DNA from: Metallyticus violacea
Lineage: Eukaryota > Arthropoda > Insecta > Mantodea > Metallyticidae
DNA length: 64,000 nt
NCBI GenBank assembly: GCA_030762175.1
Contig: CM060843.1
Location: 112,745,369-112,809,368 of the forward strand
Reading direction: 5' to 3'
Positions within the stretch are counted from its first letter, which is position 1. Each line of letters begins with the position of its first letter. The notes under the pieces are model-generated. The model did not search any database and was not told where the DNA came from. It saw only the letters and a list, made by a program, of their open reading frames with translations. Made by a program: the position numbers and the translations under genes. This document shows, in pieces, positions 12,440 to 24,700 of the stretch.

Positions 12440-15262
12440 CGTGTTTTATTTTAAAAAAGTATTTAAATTATTAATAATTTAGTTCAGATATCTTCGCTTC
12501 CTTCTTGTTGGGAATCCATTCCAGTTTTTCAGATGATCTTTCATTTTTAATTACTCTAGATGCCTAAACTAAATTAATGACTTCTATTACTAATTCTAAT
12601 TCTTTCTCTTTTCTTAATTTATTAAATGTTTATACTTTTTAAATAATAAATCTTTATTGTTAGCAATGTTTGATCAGTTCACACATTAAAATTCCAATTT
12701 TCTTTTCTGTGTAAATTTAAGTTTTAAAAATTTGCAAATATTTTCTGCTTCTCTTCTCAGCTTCTTGTTTACAGTGCTGAATTCAGTGCTTATATAACTC
12801 AGCACCTCTTATTTATTTTATATCAAATTTCATGTCTTCCACTTCTCTGCTTACTGTAGCTTAACCCCAAAAATTGTTTGCGTTTTTGGGATCTTTCCAA
12901 TTTAATCAAATGAAGAACTGCAAGCTAAAGGTGATTTTTCCACTGTATTGATAAAATTAATAGTTTGTCTTTATTACCTATCCAGACATTGTTTGTTTTT
13001 TATGCCAGTTATGACTAGGATATTTCTTTCCTGCAATATGATGCTATCAACAACCTTGATGAGTAAAAAATATTAGTGCTAACCGGACATGATCATTAGA
13101 ACTATTTTGTGAACTTTAAACTTATTTAATTTATTTAACATAAATATATTGAACTCTGCAGTTATAAACCGTTAAAAACAAAAGAAAAGGAGGATTAAAA
13201 AATAAATGGATAAAATTCATTCAATTGGAATTTATGCAAACATTAAAGAATATGTAAAAAATTATCATTCCATTCACAATGTAATCGTTTCAATTACAAC
13301 TAATACATTGAAAGAAGATAGAAAAAAATAGAAAAAAAACATTTTTTAATTATTCATGTTAAATAGAGAATATATCTAATATTAAAAATGATAGTGTGGG
13401 ACATTATTCCTGATGTAATACAAGGGAATTTACAACCTTCCGGCTTTCAATGAGTGTAAAGCAATAGTTGCGTGACATTTGTCAAACATATATGTACATA
13501 TGTAAAAAAAAAAAAAAAAAATGCAGGTAAACACTGGCCAGTTAGGGAGACAAACGTGGTAGCCATGAGCTTAAAAATAAAACATTTAATCAATTAAATA
13601 CGTGACCCCATCAGAAGAGTAATGGAAATGAAAAAGGCTACCAATGTTCGTGTATTGAATGTTATCAATAACCAGAAATAGTTATGCTTTTCGTGCTTTT
13701 GTGATTATAAATGTTGGTTGTAACAAATGAGAAGATTTTATTAAACAAATGATACGGCATTTAGAAAAAAATGGCAATTATTAGGTATTGAATGAAAGAC
13801 CCGAGAAAGTATATGGATATAGAGGAAGTAAAAAACAAGTATAACACAGTATTTTTAAATTTGTGACACTCCATTTCTATCCACCAATGTGCCTTACAAT
13901 AAACAGCAAATGCGAACAATAATTGATGACAATCTTTGAAGTACCACTTCATTGGAGAACACAGGAACAAAGTTCACGCCTAACAAATTTTAAACATATA
14001 AAAATCTAATTACTCCGGAGCAGAGTTATTTATTTTTATTCATCGGCGGTTATGCGGTCCAAAATGGGAAAATAAAAAGCTATAACATAATACCATTTTT
14101 ATTCGTTCATTAGAAAACTCTCATATATGGAATAATTGACCAAAAGCCTTCCTCTATTTAATGAATGGTATCAAAACTTCAAATCATTAAAAAGTCAGCT
14201 AGTTCAGTTAGGAAATTTATATAAATAAAGCAATAAAATAGCAGTAAATTTCAAGTAACAAGTGGCAGGTGAAAATACTTTAAGCTATACATAACGAATC
14301 AGAAAGTTTTTATTAATGGTTACAAAGTGAAAAAGTTTAATTTACGTAAACAAGAACTAAATATGGCATAATTATAATATTGATACAAGAGATACAATAC
14401 GTAAAGGTCTGATTTTTGACTGATTTCATTTTTAACATTATCTGTGACAACGTTAAAGACATTCCTTTTAGAGAAAAATATGACCTAAAATTAATTTTAT
14501 ATTTTTCAAGTTTACTTAATGGTTGAGGAGGCTTTTGTTCATCTAAGTTCAATAATGTCTCTTTAAAGCATGAAAGCGTCATTTAAAATTAATTACTTTT
14601 CGATTTTATTTCAACAATCGTTATATGCAGTGCAAAGAATGAGAAAAAGTGTCGTGTATTTTTTTTATTATGTATATCTATGGTTTCCAAATGAGACCTA
14701 ACCTGACTACAAAGAATATCCTTTGGGTTTTAATTAATATTATTTATCACTATTCTTTTAATGTCTAAATCGCTATCTCTAAATCCTTCTAGTGTAAATG
14801 CTATTCAAATTTACAAAATAACTACGATTTGGAGACTAAAAGGTAAGCTCTATAAAGCTTAATGAAAAAGTAAGTTTAAACTAAAAAAATCATTCATCAT
14901 ATAATTGTATTTCTTGTAGTTCTCGACTAGTTTTTTTCAACAAATATATTTTCATCCATTCTCCCTTATTCTAAACAGCACTTTGTTTCAGTAATCTCAA
15001 ATATAGTCCATGAGCGAATATACAATTCATTCGGATATCTTTATGATTTTTTTCTAACCATTCTTGAAATTTTACCCTTTAGGCTCCTGATACTTTTGGT
15101 TTAGCTTCCAGCACCTGCTGTTTGTTGTGATAATCTTTAAAATAATTTCCGTAATACACAAAATATTTTTCTAGCTTTTGATTTTATTAAAAGTAGCAAT
15201 AAATTAATGAGATAAATAAGATACAATTCTACCTAGTTATTCTCTATGTATGCGTTGTTTAA
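12440..15262. other. Strongly AT-rich desert
   Basis: Nearly 3 kb of very AT-rich DNA with many A or T runs, including a 17-base A run at 13505-13521. Short frames such as minus 13761-13970 and minus 14337-14582 are explained by base composition. I see no repeats or transposon motifs. Confidence 0.5.
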
Positions 15263-15918
15263 TTCCTGTGCCAAAAACTGTATACACACTTTCACAGTAG
15301 GTATCTATTTAATATATCTCAATCTTGGACCGAAAAACAAGAGTAATTGTGCTCTGTAAACAAATATGACACACACATACATTATGATAGCGTTGCTACG
15401 TGACAGGTAAATCAACAATGAACAAATGAAGCGAAGATTATTGTAAAATGTTCTGTAAACAGATGTGACTCACATTACGTTATGCAAATGCGGCTACAAC
15501 AAAATGAAGCCAAGATTATCGTTTGAACAATTTTGAAGTGGTAATGGAAAACAGAGATGTTGTTTAAGTTTAAAGATAATGGAGACGTGTGTACAGAACC
15601 GCCAACGCAAGTAACCGTATGCGAGTTCACAAGGGCAGATATGGGCAGATGAGCTACACTGGCAGCACTTCGGGAAGAAATTGAAACAGCATGGGCTGCA
15701 ATCGCTGAGGACACTTTCGCAAACGTTGCTCAATCAGTAGTTCAACGTACTCAGAAGTGTATCGGCGCCGATGGTGGGTATTTTGAGCAACTGTTGCAAC
15801 TGTAAAAGTTTAAGATGAATAGTACTCATCATTTTCTGTTTGTGTGAATTCAGTTTTGTTATCTTAACACGGTTTTTTCTTTTTTTGAAGTGTGTATATA
15901 TTTTTGGCACCCTCTGTA
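15263..15918 (+). mobile_element. Internally deleted DUF4817-type Tc1/mariner element, copy 1
   Basis: The ends are inverted repeats: GTGCCAAAAACTGTATACAC at the left, and GTGTGTATATATTTTTGGCA then CCCTCTGTA at the right. Inside, a few N-terminal residues (FEQ) and a broken helix-turn-helix part (DVV...WRRVYRT) are followed directly by the C-terminal segment. That segment stays open from about 15654: LAALREEIETAWAAIAEDT, then FANVAQSVVQRTQKCIGADG to a stop. The whole catalytic core is missing. The 5' leader carries a partial ~90-bp duplication. The family transposase would act at TA dinucleotides; this copy can only have moved with help from elsewhere. Confidence 0.8.
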
Positions 15919-17090
15919 GGTAAAATTCCACGTAAAATAACGAAATGCATAGTGGTGTCTAAACTTTAATCTTGAATGCCTTAACTGCAATTTAAGAAGT
16001 TAAAGGAAACAGAGCAAATAGACATTTGCAATCTTTTGAAAACCTCGTAAGCTAAGAAGGGAAAAATAGAAGAGATCTTGGACTGATATATTGAGAGGTG
16101 GGCTAAGGCATGAATAAAACAAGACAGAAATGCGTGCTTCCGCATCTGCTTGCTGTCACTTTAACTGGAAATACGATTATGATGGGTCCAGAAGACATAA
16201 TAGCTGTTAACCCCCCCCCCCCCTACAATGCTTGTCGCTTTTTCCATCAGCCCTCATTTAACGGCAACAAACGGTATGGAGGAGGTCCGGCATCTGTAAG
16301 GCATAGAAAGCGTTGTTTAGTCAGGAGGAAAGGTTTTATTTAAACTGTTAGGGAACGTAGTTCAGGTATATACAAAGACAGCCAGAGAGGGTGAGGGAGA
16401 ACGCTCAAGGAAAGCAATTGAACAAACGTTTCTTTTTTCACATTGTAAAGCTGCAGAAATCGAGTAAATGGGAATGTCCTCATTATAGCTGAGCGAGCTC
16501 AGTAGTGGGGCTGGTACCGCCATACCCACAGAGGTAAGCCTGGATAAGTCCAGTTTTACAGGAAGCAGGGGAGGGCTTAAGTCACATAAAGCTTAAACGC
16601 ATGCCTAATTTTTTATTATATATGTTTTATATTTCCAAACTTCACAACTTGAATGAATAATTAATTGTATGTCATTCAACATAAAAAGTAAATCAGGTTA
16701 ACCAACACGAAAGCTTATGTACAAATATGTTTCAGTTTTCAATGCGGATTGGTAAACATCATACACTGCAAAGTGTATTCAAATCGATTTGAATCGTGCA
16801 CGTAAACGTGGTATATGTTTGCTTAATGTTTCTATTTTATATCATTATTTTGGAGGGTGTGGTTATTTGTAGTTAATACTTTGTTTCAGGTATTAAACTT
16901 TATCATGAATATTAAACTGAAAGAACAAATAATTTATCTCGCAAGCGAGGTCTCTGTTTTTCTTTAAAATTTAGTGCTAATAATTACCTACTTCGCTATA
17001 TTCACTTCAGAAGTAATCAACATCTTTCTCTCTTTTTCCCTTCCTCGTTTTGTTTTACGTTAAAATTCCTTTCGTTCTCGCTTTCATTTT
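15919..17090. other. No gene seen
   Basis: Holds a 13-base C run (16211-16223) and a modestly GC-richer stretch at 16.1-16.6 kb. The 77-codon plus frame there (16110-16343) crosses the C run and matches no known family. Confidence 0.4.
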
Positions 17091-17093
17091 CCC

Positions 17094-17157
17094 ATCTCTC
17101 TCTCTCTCTCCCTCCCTCTCCCTCTCTCTCTCTCTCTCTTCTTTTTTTTTTTTTTTT
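17094..17157. repeat. (CT)n microsatellite plus T run
   Basis: CT/CCT dinucleotide and trinucleotide units run into about 16 consecutive T. Part of a pyrimidine-only-like strand segment from about 17.03 to 17.22 kb that borders the palindrome to its right. Confidence 0.9.
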
Positions 17158-17218
17158 GTTTACTCATTCTTACTCATTCATTGCTCCTTCCACTTTTATT
17201 ATTTTTTCTTTTTATTTC

Positions 17219-17219
17219 T

Positions 17220-17247
<28 letters not shown>
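17219..17247. repeat. (TA)n microsatellite, left of palindrome
   Basis: About fourteen TA units. A matching TA tract sits at 17511-17537 on the other side of the inverted repeat, so the palindrome is bracketed by TA microsatellites. Confidence 0.9.
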
Positions 17248-17254
<7 letters not shown>

Positions 17255-17293
17255 TGAAACATAAAAATAAAGAAACACTATTAACAATGTAAC

Positions 17294-17507
17294 AAATTAA
17301 CACTAAAATAAAAGTAGATAAAGATAAAACACAGAGAAAGAGTCACACTAGAAACTGCTATATTTCGAACTACTGCGAGTTCTTCAATGGCAAGAAGCTA
17401 GGTCTAGCTTCTTGCCATTGAAGAACTCGCAGTAGTTCGAAATATAGCAGTTTCTAGTGTGACTCTTTCTCTGTGTTTTATCTTTATCTACTTTTATTTT
17501 AGTGTTA

Positions 17508-17511
<4 letters not shown>
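17294..17511. repeat. Perfect 108-bp inverted repeat (palindrome, 2-base spacer)
   Basis: 17294-17401 and 17404-17511 are exact reverse complements over all 108 bases. They are separated only by GT, with CTAG on each side of the centre. The arm sequence is not low-complexity and includes GAAGAACTCGCAGTAGTTCG followed by AAATATAGC. A diverged single-arm copy lies at about 51674-51800, so the arm is a dispersed repeat that was duplicated in inverted orientation. The left arm's repeat continues outwards to about 17250, while the right arm stops at a TA tract. Possible origins are a recent inverted duplication, a foldback retroelement terminus, or a sequencing or assembly artefact; perfect arms with almost no spacer make the last a real option. 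Confidence 0.92.

Positions 17512-17537
<26 letters not shown>
17511..17537. repeat. (TA)n microsatellite, right of palindrome
   Basis: About thirteen TA units beginning at the outer end of the right palindrome arm, followed by T-rich DNA. Confidence 0.9.
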
Positions 17538-17538
<1 letters not shown>

Positions 17539-19149
17539 TTTATTTTGTATTTTTCCCTCTATTTCATCTGCTTCTTCTTTTATTTATTTTGTTTTTTTAC
17601 ACACTTTAGTAGTAGTTCTTCTTTCCTAGTCATTTTAATTTTTTTCTATCTCTTTCATCCATTTCTTCTTTTCTTTATTTTGTTATACATTCTATCAATA
17701 TTGTTTGTGCCTTAGTTCTTTTTATTTAAAAAATATGTGGTTTGCTTCCACGCCTCTAGTATATCTCTCATTGGTGTTTGTTCTCATTCTTTCTATCTGG
17801 GATGGAAAATGTAGTGTAGGAATTTATATTATCAAAGGCAAGAAAATGGGTATCAAAGCACGGAAGCCATAAAGGGGCAGCAGTGTAACAAGGGGCCTGA
17901 GGTAATGCGATAATAGTGTTGTCTGAGCAAACAGCTGGCATACACGCAGTCTTCCTCAGCTGCCGAACGCTTCCCGTTTTAATAGCATCCTCCCACTGCC
18001 GCCACACTTATACACCAAAAATACTCTGCAAGCTGATTCTTGTTCGAGATAGTCGTGCCCCACAGATGGTTGTCGAAAGAATCTCCTCCCCTATCTTGTT
18101 CAGCGGATACAGACTTAACATACATCCTGGGTCAGCTTTTAATTACTTTTTGTATACGTAAGTAGCAAGAAACCTGGGAGCAATCTCAAAAGTTGCTTCG
18201 ATCTACGCTTCTAGAATATCGATCATGTTCAATATTTTTTGTCTCGTGTGCTGTCCTCATACGATTCTTTTAGTTAGGTTTTCACATTCCACGTGATCTT
18301 CCAAAGATTGTAAGGATTAAGGATGTACTTAATGGACCGTATTGCTGTACACTCTGGTGTCCTTTCGTATCTCAAATTACCTGCATTCGCCTTTACAGAA
18401 TGAGAAAACTTGAAGCAACCTAGGCCAGAAAAGTTTTTATAGATGGTCTGCTAATGTGCAACTGGATGTTTTTTTAGCTTTACTGGATTTTTTTGAAAAA
18501 GGTAATTAATATTCAAGCGCGTGATATTACAGTGCGTTACTCATTTTATGTCAATAATATTTTGTTTTCCTTTATAATTGTGGTCATTAGCAGCAGCATC
18601 AGTACCATCATCGTTGTCGCTCTAGATAAAATTCTTTTTCCCATCTTGTGGGTATATTTCCTCATTTTCTGGTTCATGTGAGTAACAAACTAATTCTTAT
18701 TTAATGTGTTTACAGTTTTATTAGCCCAAGTTAAAATTGTTTCTTATGTCATTATGGAGTTCGTAATCATAAATAATGTTTTACATTGAATCAATTTCTT
18801 CTTTTAACTGTCATTGCATCTGCTAATTGTAGCTAAATTATAGATTACTTTGGCATCAGAAAACCGCAAATTAAATTACACAAAATGGAATAGTCATAGC
18901 ATAACCCAATAGGTGCATGGTGCATAAAAGCCCCTTTGAAATTGTTCACTATTAATTGAAGGAACTACGATTTGATTTCCGGATATAGACAACATTTCTT
19001 TAACTGCATTTTTTGTACGCTAACACACATGTTTGCTGTTATTAATGGATTATAAATAACTGCAGTTTTATTCAGTAGTAATGGCTGCAGTAAAATTTAT
19101 CGGGAGAGCTTTTACTTAGAAATCTATGACCATAGTTCGATTTACTAGC
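17538..19149. other. No gene seen
   Basis: T-rich to 17.75 kb, then mixed composition. Overlapping 79- and 81-codon frames on opposite strands at 17.77-18.16 kb are unrecognised. No repeats shared with the rest of the window. Confidence 0.4.
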
Positions 19150-19340
19150 TTAGTCTCTCATAACATCCAGGAGAATCGCGGTCGCAACCTCAACTGAACA
19201 ATTTCTAATTGATATACATACCTGGATCTCAAACTGCCTGTAGTCTAAGGGATTGAGGTCTGCAGGAAGAGGGTTACTTCTCACCAGAGATGAAGTAAGT
19301 ATTATTAGTTCTGGCCTTGCTTGTAGGAAGCGAATCTGGC
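19150..19340 (-). pseudogene. Possible Tc1/mariner C-terminal scrap
   Basis: A minus frame contains PLPADLNPLDYRQFEIQVCI. This resembles the third-catalytic-residue region of Tc1/mariner enzymes, commonly SPDLNPLDY..W. The match is short, and I saw no flanking motifs or terminal repeats, so chance is possible. Confidence 0.3.
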
Positions 19341-21340
19341 TTGAAAACGCAGGCTTTATCCTCAAATATAATATCATTTACGAATTTGCTACGTCTCTAG
19401 TGATAATATTGTGGCATATGGAGGGCTTAACTATTAAATATTGTTGATAATACGACAATGGGTTGACAATGAAGTGTGAGTGTACATATGGTTGCACACG
19501 TAGACCGGGCGTTGGTTCGTTGTTCCATGTGTCGGTTGCATGTTTGAACTTGGGTAAAGGCGCTCTGCGCATGCGTAGAAAGTGGATGCATTGAACTTTA
19601 ACGGGTTTTGTCAGAGAGTATGGTGTGGAAAATTGAAGGGCGAGGGCGCAGCATCATCAGCTCCTTGATGACCTATCCTCACGACGGCCAATTAGAATAT
19701 AGTTAATTAATTATTTTGTCATTAAAATGAAGTAATATAATTTAAGAGTGTTTGTGTTTTTCCAGAGAATACTTCGGTACATTGTTTCTTGGATTTTTTT
19801 GGTTTTGGATAGGGATGTCTAGTATATAAATTGCTTTTAAGCGATATAAGTTAGCCCCATATTTGATTTTTAGATTTGCAATGCTGTCGTGTAAAAGACG
19901 CAAAAAGAAAAATAAAATAAAATAAACATGCTATCGTCCTTAAGAAAAAATCAACATTTTAATGAATTCCGTAATCTATGTGTTTGCAAAAATGCCTAAC
20001 CAATTAGACACATTCTCAATAACCGCTTCAAAAAGAATAAAATGACACTAGACCTTTTTTTTTTTTTTTTTTTTTTTTCATTCATCACATTGAACCATTC
20101 TGTACAAAGGAAGCCTTAGCTCCCCTTCCACTCTCTTTAAACTGTTTCATGCCGCTAAATTCATAAGCAGAACATGTTTATTAATATTTGGAAGCCAGGG
20201 TTTTATGGTTTACGTTAGCAATTTGTTACTGAAAATAGAACGCGTTAGTAAAAGACATTACTGCTAAATTTGATGATGGCATGTTAGCAGGATGCTTGGA
20301 ATTCCTCATTGGAAGCTTCATATTTGCGCACAGTACTCGCAGGAATTCTCCCTATTTTATAATAGCGCCGCTGTTCTTCTGTGACATGCTTTTGTATAAA
20401 GTATGACCAATACGGCGTAGAATTCACTTCCCGTAATTAAGCTGTTGCCCTACCCGTTCCTTTGTCTAATTAAAGTAAGAAGCTAAGGACCATGTAACTT
20501 ATTAAAACTTGTGTTCAAAGTCTCGTATTTTATTCCTATCTTTGTGACTTGAACTAGCTAAGCGTCCAGATTAAACATTTATCTGTATTGCGTCATTGGT
20601 GCGCATTGCAGAACGTTTTCCGTGCTAGAAACTACTTAAAGAATTAAATGATTTTTGGAAGTTGCTCAGTTTGATAAAATAATGCCTGTCAGACAGTAAA
20701 CAGAAGTAAACTGTAATTGTAACATAAGACTATGGCCAACCTTATAGACAAAAAATGTTTTATGTCGTTTAAAGTTACTGAAAGAAATCTTTCTACTACA
20801 AAAAATGCACATACTTCAGCTGGATGAAACACGATTTGTTACTATCCATTATTATTTTTGTGTTTTATTTAGAATCCAGAGGTTGAACTGGTAGTTCATT
20901 TGTAAAGATGTCCCTTCATTTGGAGGTGCATTCCAATATGGCTCTCAAAACTATCCCCATTACATAGACGCAAAGTGTTACATACAGGGCGTTTAAAAAG
21001 TTACCACAAATTGAATAATTTCAGATGTTTACACATTTACCAGAATAATATGTTGTTTTTCTATACAAGCATCGTCTTTTTCATGCCATTGTGACAATTT
21101 TTTTATTTCATTAAAAGTATTATAATTATTTCTGCAGCCAGGAGCTTTCTTGACATTTTTTACATGACCCCAGGGCCCAGTTTGTCCGAGCTTTGGCCTC
21201 CTCTAAAAGAGCCTTATGTATGGAACAGTTACATTTATTTTCCTGCATAGGAGGTAAGCCTGTCGGCGTCGCCTCTATTGTCATCTACTTGGACGTACAA
21301 AGGCCGATTATTTTCTTCTGAGACCTCTCTTTTTTATTTC
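19341..21340. other. No gene seen; one T run
   Basis: Contains a run of about 24 T at 20055-20078. At about 20985 the string ACAGGGCGTTTAAAAAGTTA resembles the start of insect DNA-transposon ends, but no matching opposite end was found. Otherwise unremarkable. Confidence 0.4.
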
Positions 21341-21468
21341 TTTTACTCTATAAATCTATGGGACCCTTGTTTAAGGTTCTTTCCCGATGACCTGCGATCT
21401 GAAAAATCAATCCCAGCCGGAGTTGAACCCGCGAATCGTGTGCTTGCATATCTGAAGAAACTGCCACG
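21341..21468 (-). mobile_element. SINE fragment, probably family 2 related
   Basis: On the minus strand a B-box-like stretch, GCGGGTTCAACTCCGGCTGG, is followed by GATTGATTTTT and a body fragment with GGGAAAGAACCTTAAAC and GGGTCCC. This parallels the family 2 copy at 46.84 kb (CCCGGCTAGGATTGATGG). The tRNA 5' half is degraded, and a family 1 SINE abuts it on the right in the opposite orientation. Confidence 0.45.
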
Positions 21469-21472
21469 GGTA

Positions 21473-21721
21473 GCCGAGGTCGTTAAGGTGCGGACTCGTG
21501 AGCAGGAGGTCTGGTGTTGGAATCCCACCAGGACCGTTCTTACTGACTGAGATTTTTTTCAGGTTTTCCTCAGTCATAAATGGCAAATGCCAGGGAAGAA
21601 CCTTAAATTTAGGCCTGGAATGTTTTCTTCCTTCAATAAATCATTTCATCTCATGTATCGTTAGTTTCCATCGCCTGTGATGCCTCAGTAGTAAAAACGG
21701 GCTTTAAACACCTTCAAAAAA
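21473..21721 (+). mobile_element. tRNA-derived SINE, family 1
   Basis: The head reads GGTAGCCGAGGTCGTTAAGG for the A-box region, and its B-box region GTTGGAATCCC is mutated from GTTCGAATCCC. The body has the usual TTTTCCTCAGTC, AAATGGCAAATGCC and TTAGGCCTGGAATG. It ends in GGGCTTTAAACACC and an A tail. It is a few tens of bases shorter than the 295-bp copy. It lies tail-to-tail with the family 2-like fragment on its left. Confidence 0.88.
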
Positions 21722-24700
21722 TTAGGAAGCTTGATCAAGGAGGTATGGGGAATGCTCTAAATCTCTTAACAGTGTCGAACGTGCAGTAACGGCGTGGGAG
21801 CCTAAAGCACAGCTATAGATAAACGTTCCGGACAACTGCTCACATTTCTGTTTGTAGTTCTTCCTCCATCATTGCGTTATATATTACAATATTCACTATT
21901 TCACCATTTTGTGGTACTAAATTCATGTCTTACCAAATAGCCAGAAGAGGAGGATTGAGACTTTAACATCTTCCTGGATGCAAAGATGTGTGCCGCCATT
22001 GTTTAGACTGCCTCGTGCTGATGTATTCAGGCCTACCCTTTGACATGGTATGTTCCACTAAGTTTTCTCTTTCATCGTCATACTGCGCCTGACTGTTCGA
22101 TATCCATGTTCGATTATTCTAAGGTACTCATTCGGGACACAACTTGCGATACTTAAAAGCCTCTGTGATAATAGCACGTGCTGATCTAATGCCGACATGC
22201 GGCCTTGACTTCTAAAGCAATGCGCCCTCCTTAATAATGGCGTCAGCCCGATTGCAGAGGTTTATCTGCTATCAATTACGACAGTTTTAATGGGAAGACT
22301 GGATAGTGATGATTGGTTAATTGATAGGTTTTAATTAATTATCAAATTGGTAGTATTATAAACGTCTCTAAGTATCGCTTTGGCGCAACTAGTTTCGGTC
22401 TGTAGAACACTCGAATTTTGTGACCTTTTCAGGTCAACGGAAAGAAGGGTCGGGAATTAGGCAATGTATGAACGCAAGTCTTAGAACTGGAGATGACACT
22501 ATTTTTATTCACTGTTCACTTCTGAGGTAACCTTTAAGTTCTGACAATGTAAAGTGATTCTTAGATCACTCTTGCACTATTCAAATTGACCTGCTATATG
22601 GCTGATCGGTAACTCACTGAGTTGAATTGTTGGTAACTGACTACTTGTCTAATTACACCGACCATAAATGAGTCAACTGTCTATAACTCTCCCCGCTATA
22701 ATTCTTTGATCACCGTGGGTCCTCTGATAACTGAAGACTCATTCTCCGAACCCAATAACTAAACTCTGACCTTAATCTCCGATAGCTAAACTCTGAACTT
22801 AATCTCCTCGGGACCTCGAAATCACAATCTTTTATAAACTATCCCTTCGTCCGGTCGGTAAGCCATCTCCTGCCTTTCAAAATATCCCCATTGAATAACT
22901 TCGGCAGTAATTTCCTCTACAGGCTATCTATTGGACGTGGCGCGTGCATATAATTTTCGTAAGTTCCCAGATTGGATGTTCCCTTAGGCCTTATATTTAA
23001 GCTGTTCTTTCACTCTTGATTCCGTTACGTCGGGGGTCTATAAGTTATTGCCCCCCGCAATGATCGGTTACATCAGCAAGTGTTATACTTCGTTTCGCCT
23101 TAAGATTTTAACAAAACTAAGCGTTTTGACTTTTCACATAATAGAGGGGTTTATGACCTGTTTCGTTTCCCTTATATTTTCCAGAAACCTTAATGGCCAC
23201 CCTTCTTATACAAAGTCTCTCACAACATATACAAAAGATGTACAGAACCATCTGGTTCTTTTATCCAGCCCAGAACACAACACTGTTTATTTTGAAGTTT
23301 CAGTTTTGTTTTTCTACTACCCACGAAATACACAAAAAACTTAACTGCTAATATATTTACATATCAATTGTACACTTTAATTGTAATAATATTTATAATA
23401 TGTGTAATTGATTATATTAATATCGGTAATGTTGGGGAGAGGCAGCATCTAATACATACCACTACACAATTTCAGCCTGATCGTGTATTTTGGAAATTTC
23501 TGATTTGCTTTTCTGTGTGCTATTAAGAGTTGAGTACCTCACGTTAATGTTAAGTTTTATCTTCCACATATTACTGCGTGGGATAGCCCCAACTACTTGG
23601 AACACTAGCCTGGAGAGAGAACCCAAGCCCCGAAAGAGCATTGCTATTCTTTGACTCCTCTTAAAATTCTGTGGCGCTGGTATTTTCTCACCAGCGCTAA
23701 GTACCGAGCTTTTGTAAAGTACCATAGCAGATGACAGTAAAGATAATGGATTTCTCCACAGCAGTTTTCACTTAGCTCGTAGTGGACGAACACCCTTCTT
23801 AACGACGCATAAACACGGATATCGGTATATGGGTCATCATTTATTATCGCAGACAGACATTGTTATGGTGGGATGTCGCATCAAGAAGGGGACATTAGCC
23901 CACCGATCTTTTCTCGCGGTCGCATCCTCTCCCTCCTCTTGATCATTAATCATCGTGTCCCGACCTTGGCCCGCTGCGAGGACCAAACCGGACGTCCGCA
24001 TCAGCTTCCAGACCGATAACAAGACTGGAAAATCGGACTCCCCCTACTGTCTGTAAATGGGAATGATGAATATATCCCACGAGACTTGCTCCATTGCGGA
24101 AGAGGAGGTCTCTGTCTGTGATTTCTTTTATTAACTTAGAGTAATGTCGTCTGAACACTGAACAAGAAGTAATACTGAAATGAAACAAATGCAGTACCAA
24201 TATAACCTAATGATTTAAGTAAGGTACAAACATTTATAGTATATTTTAGCGTATTCACTAATCAACCCGGTATCTTTAAATTCCAAATAATAGTTTAATT
24301 ATACTTTTGTTAATATTCATTATCTTTAACAACGAAAAAACTTTACTTTATATAAATTACATTAAATTGTAGGAGTATATATTAAATATTTGTGTGCGGT
24401 TTTACCATAGAAACTACTTTTTTCAATATGTTGCTTCTAGGTATTTACTATGAACAACTCTAAAGGTCTAAATGCCAAGAACAAGCGTTTCCTACATTCT
24501 ACGTTCGTATACTGGAAATTTCTTTATGCAATAGTTTAAAGTTTATACTTAAACAGAGGAATAAAAGGAAAAAGGTATGCTTATTCTCTATATTTGTTGT
24601 TAGAAAACAAGATTTTTTAATGGTGCTTTATATAATTTTTTTTAAAATTATTTAGTATTTGTCAGAAATCTGCTGTACTTGTTTCTTTGTTTTTAAAAAT

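Noticed and set aside
20985..21250. Possible DNA transposon end (ACAGGGCGTTTAAAAAG)
   Set aside because: No matching inverted end and no coding trace nearby.
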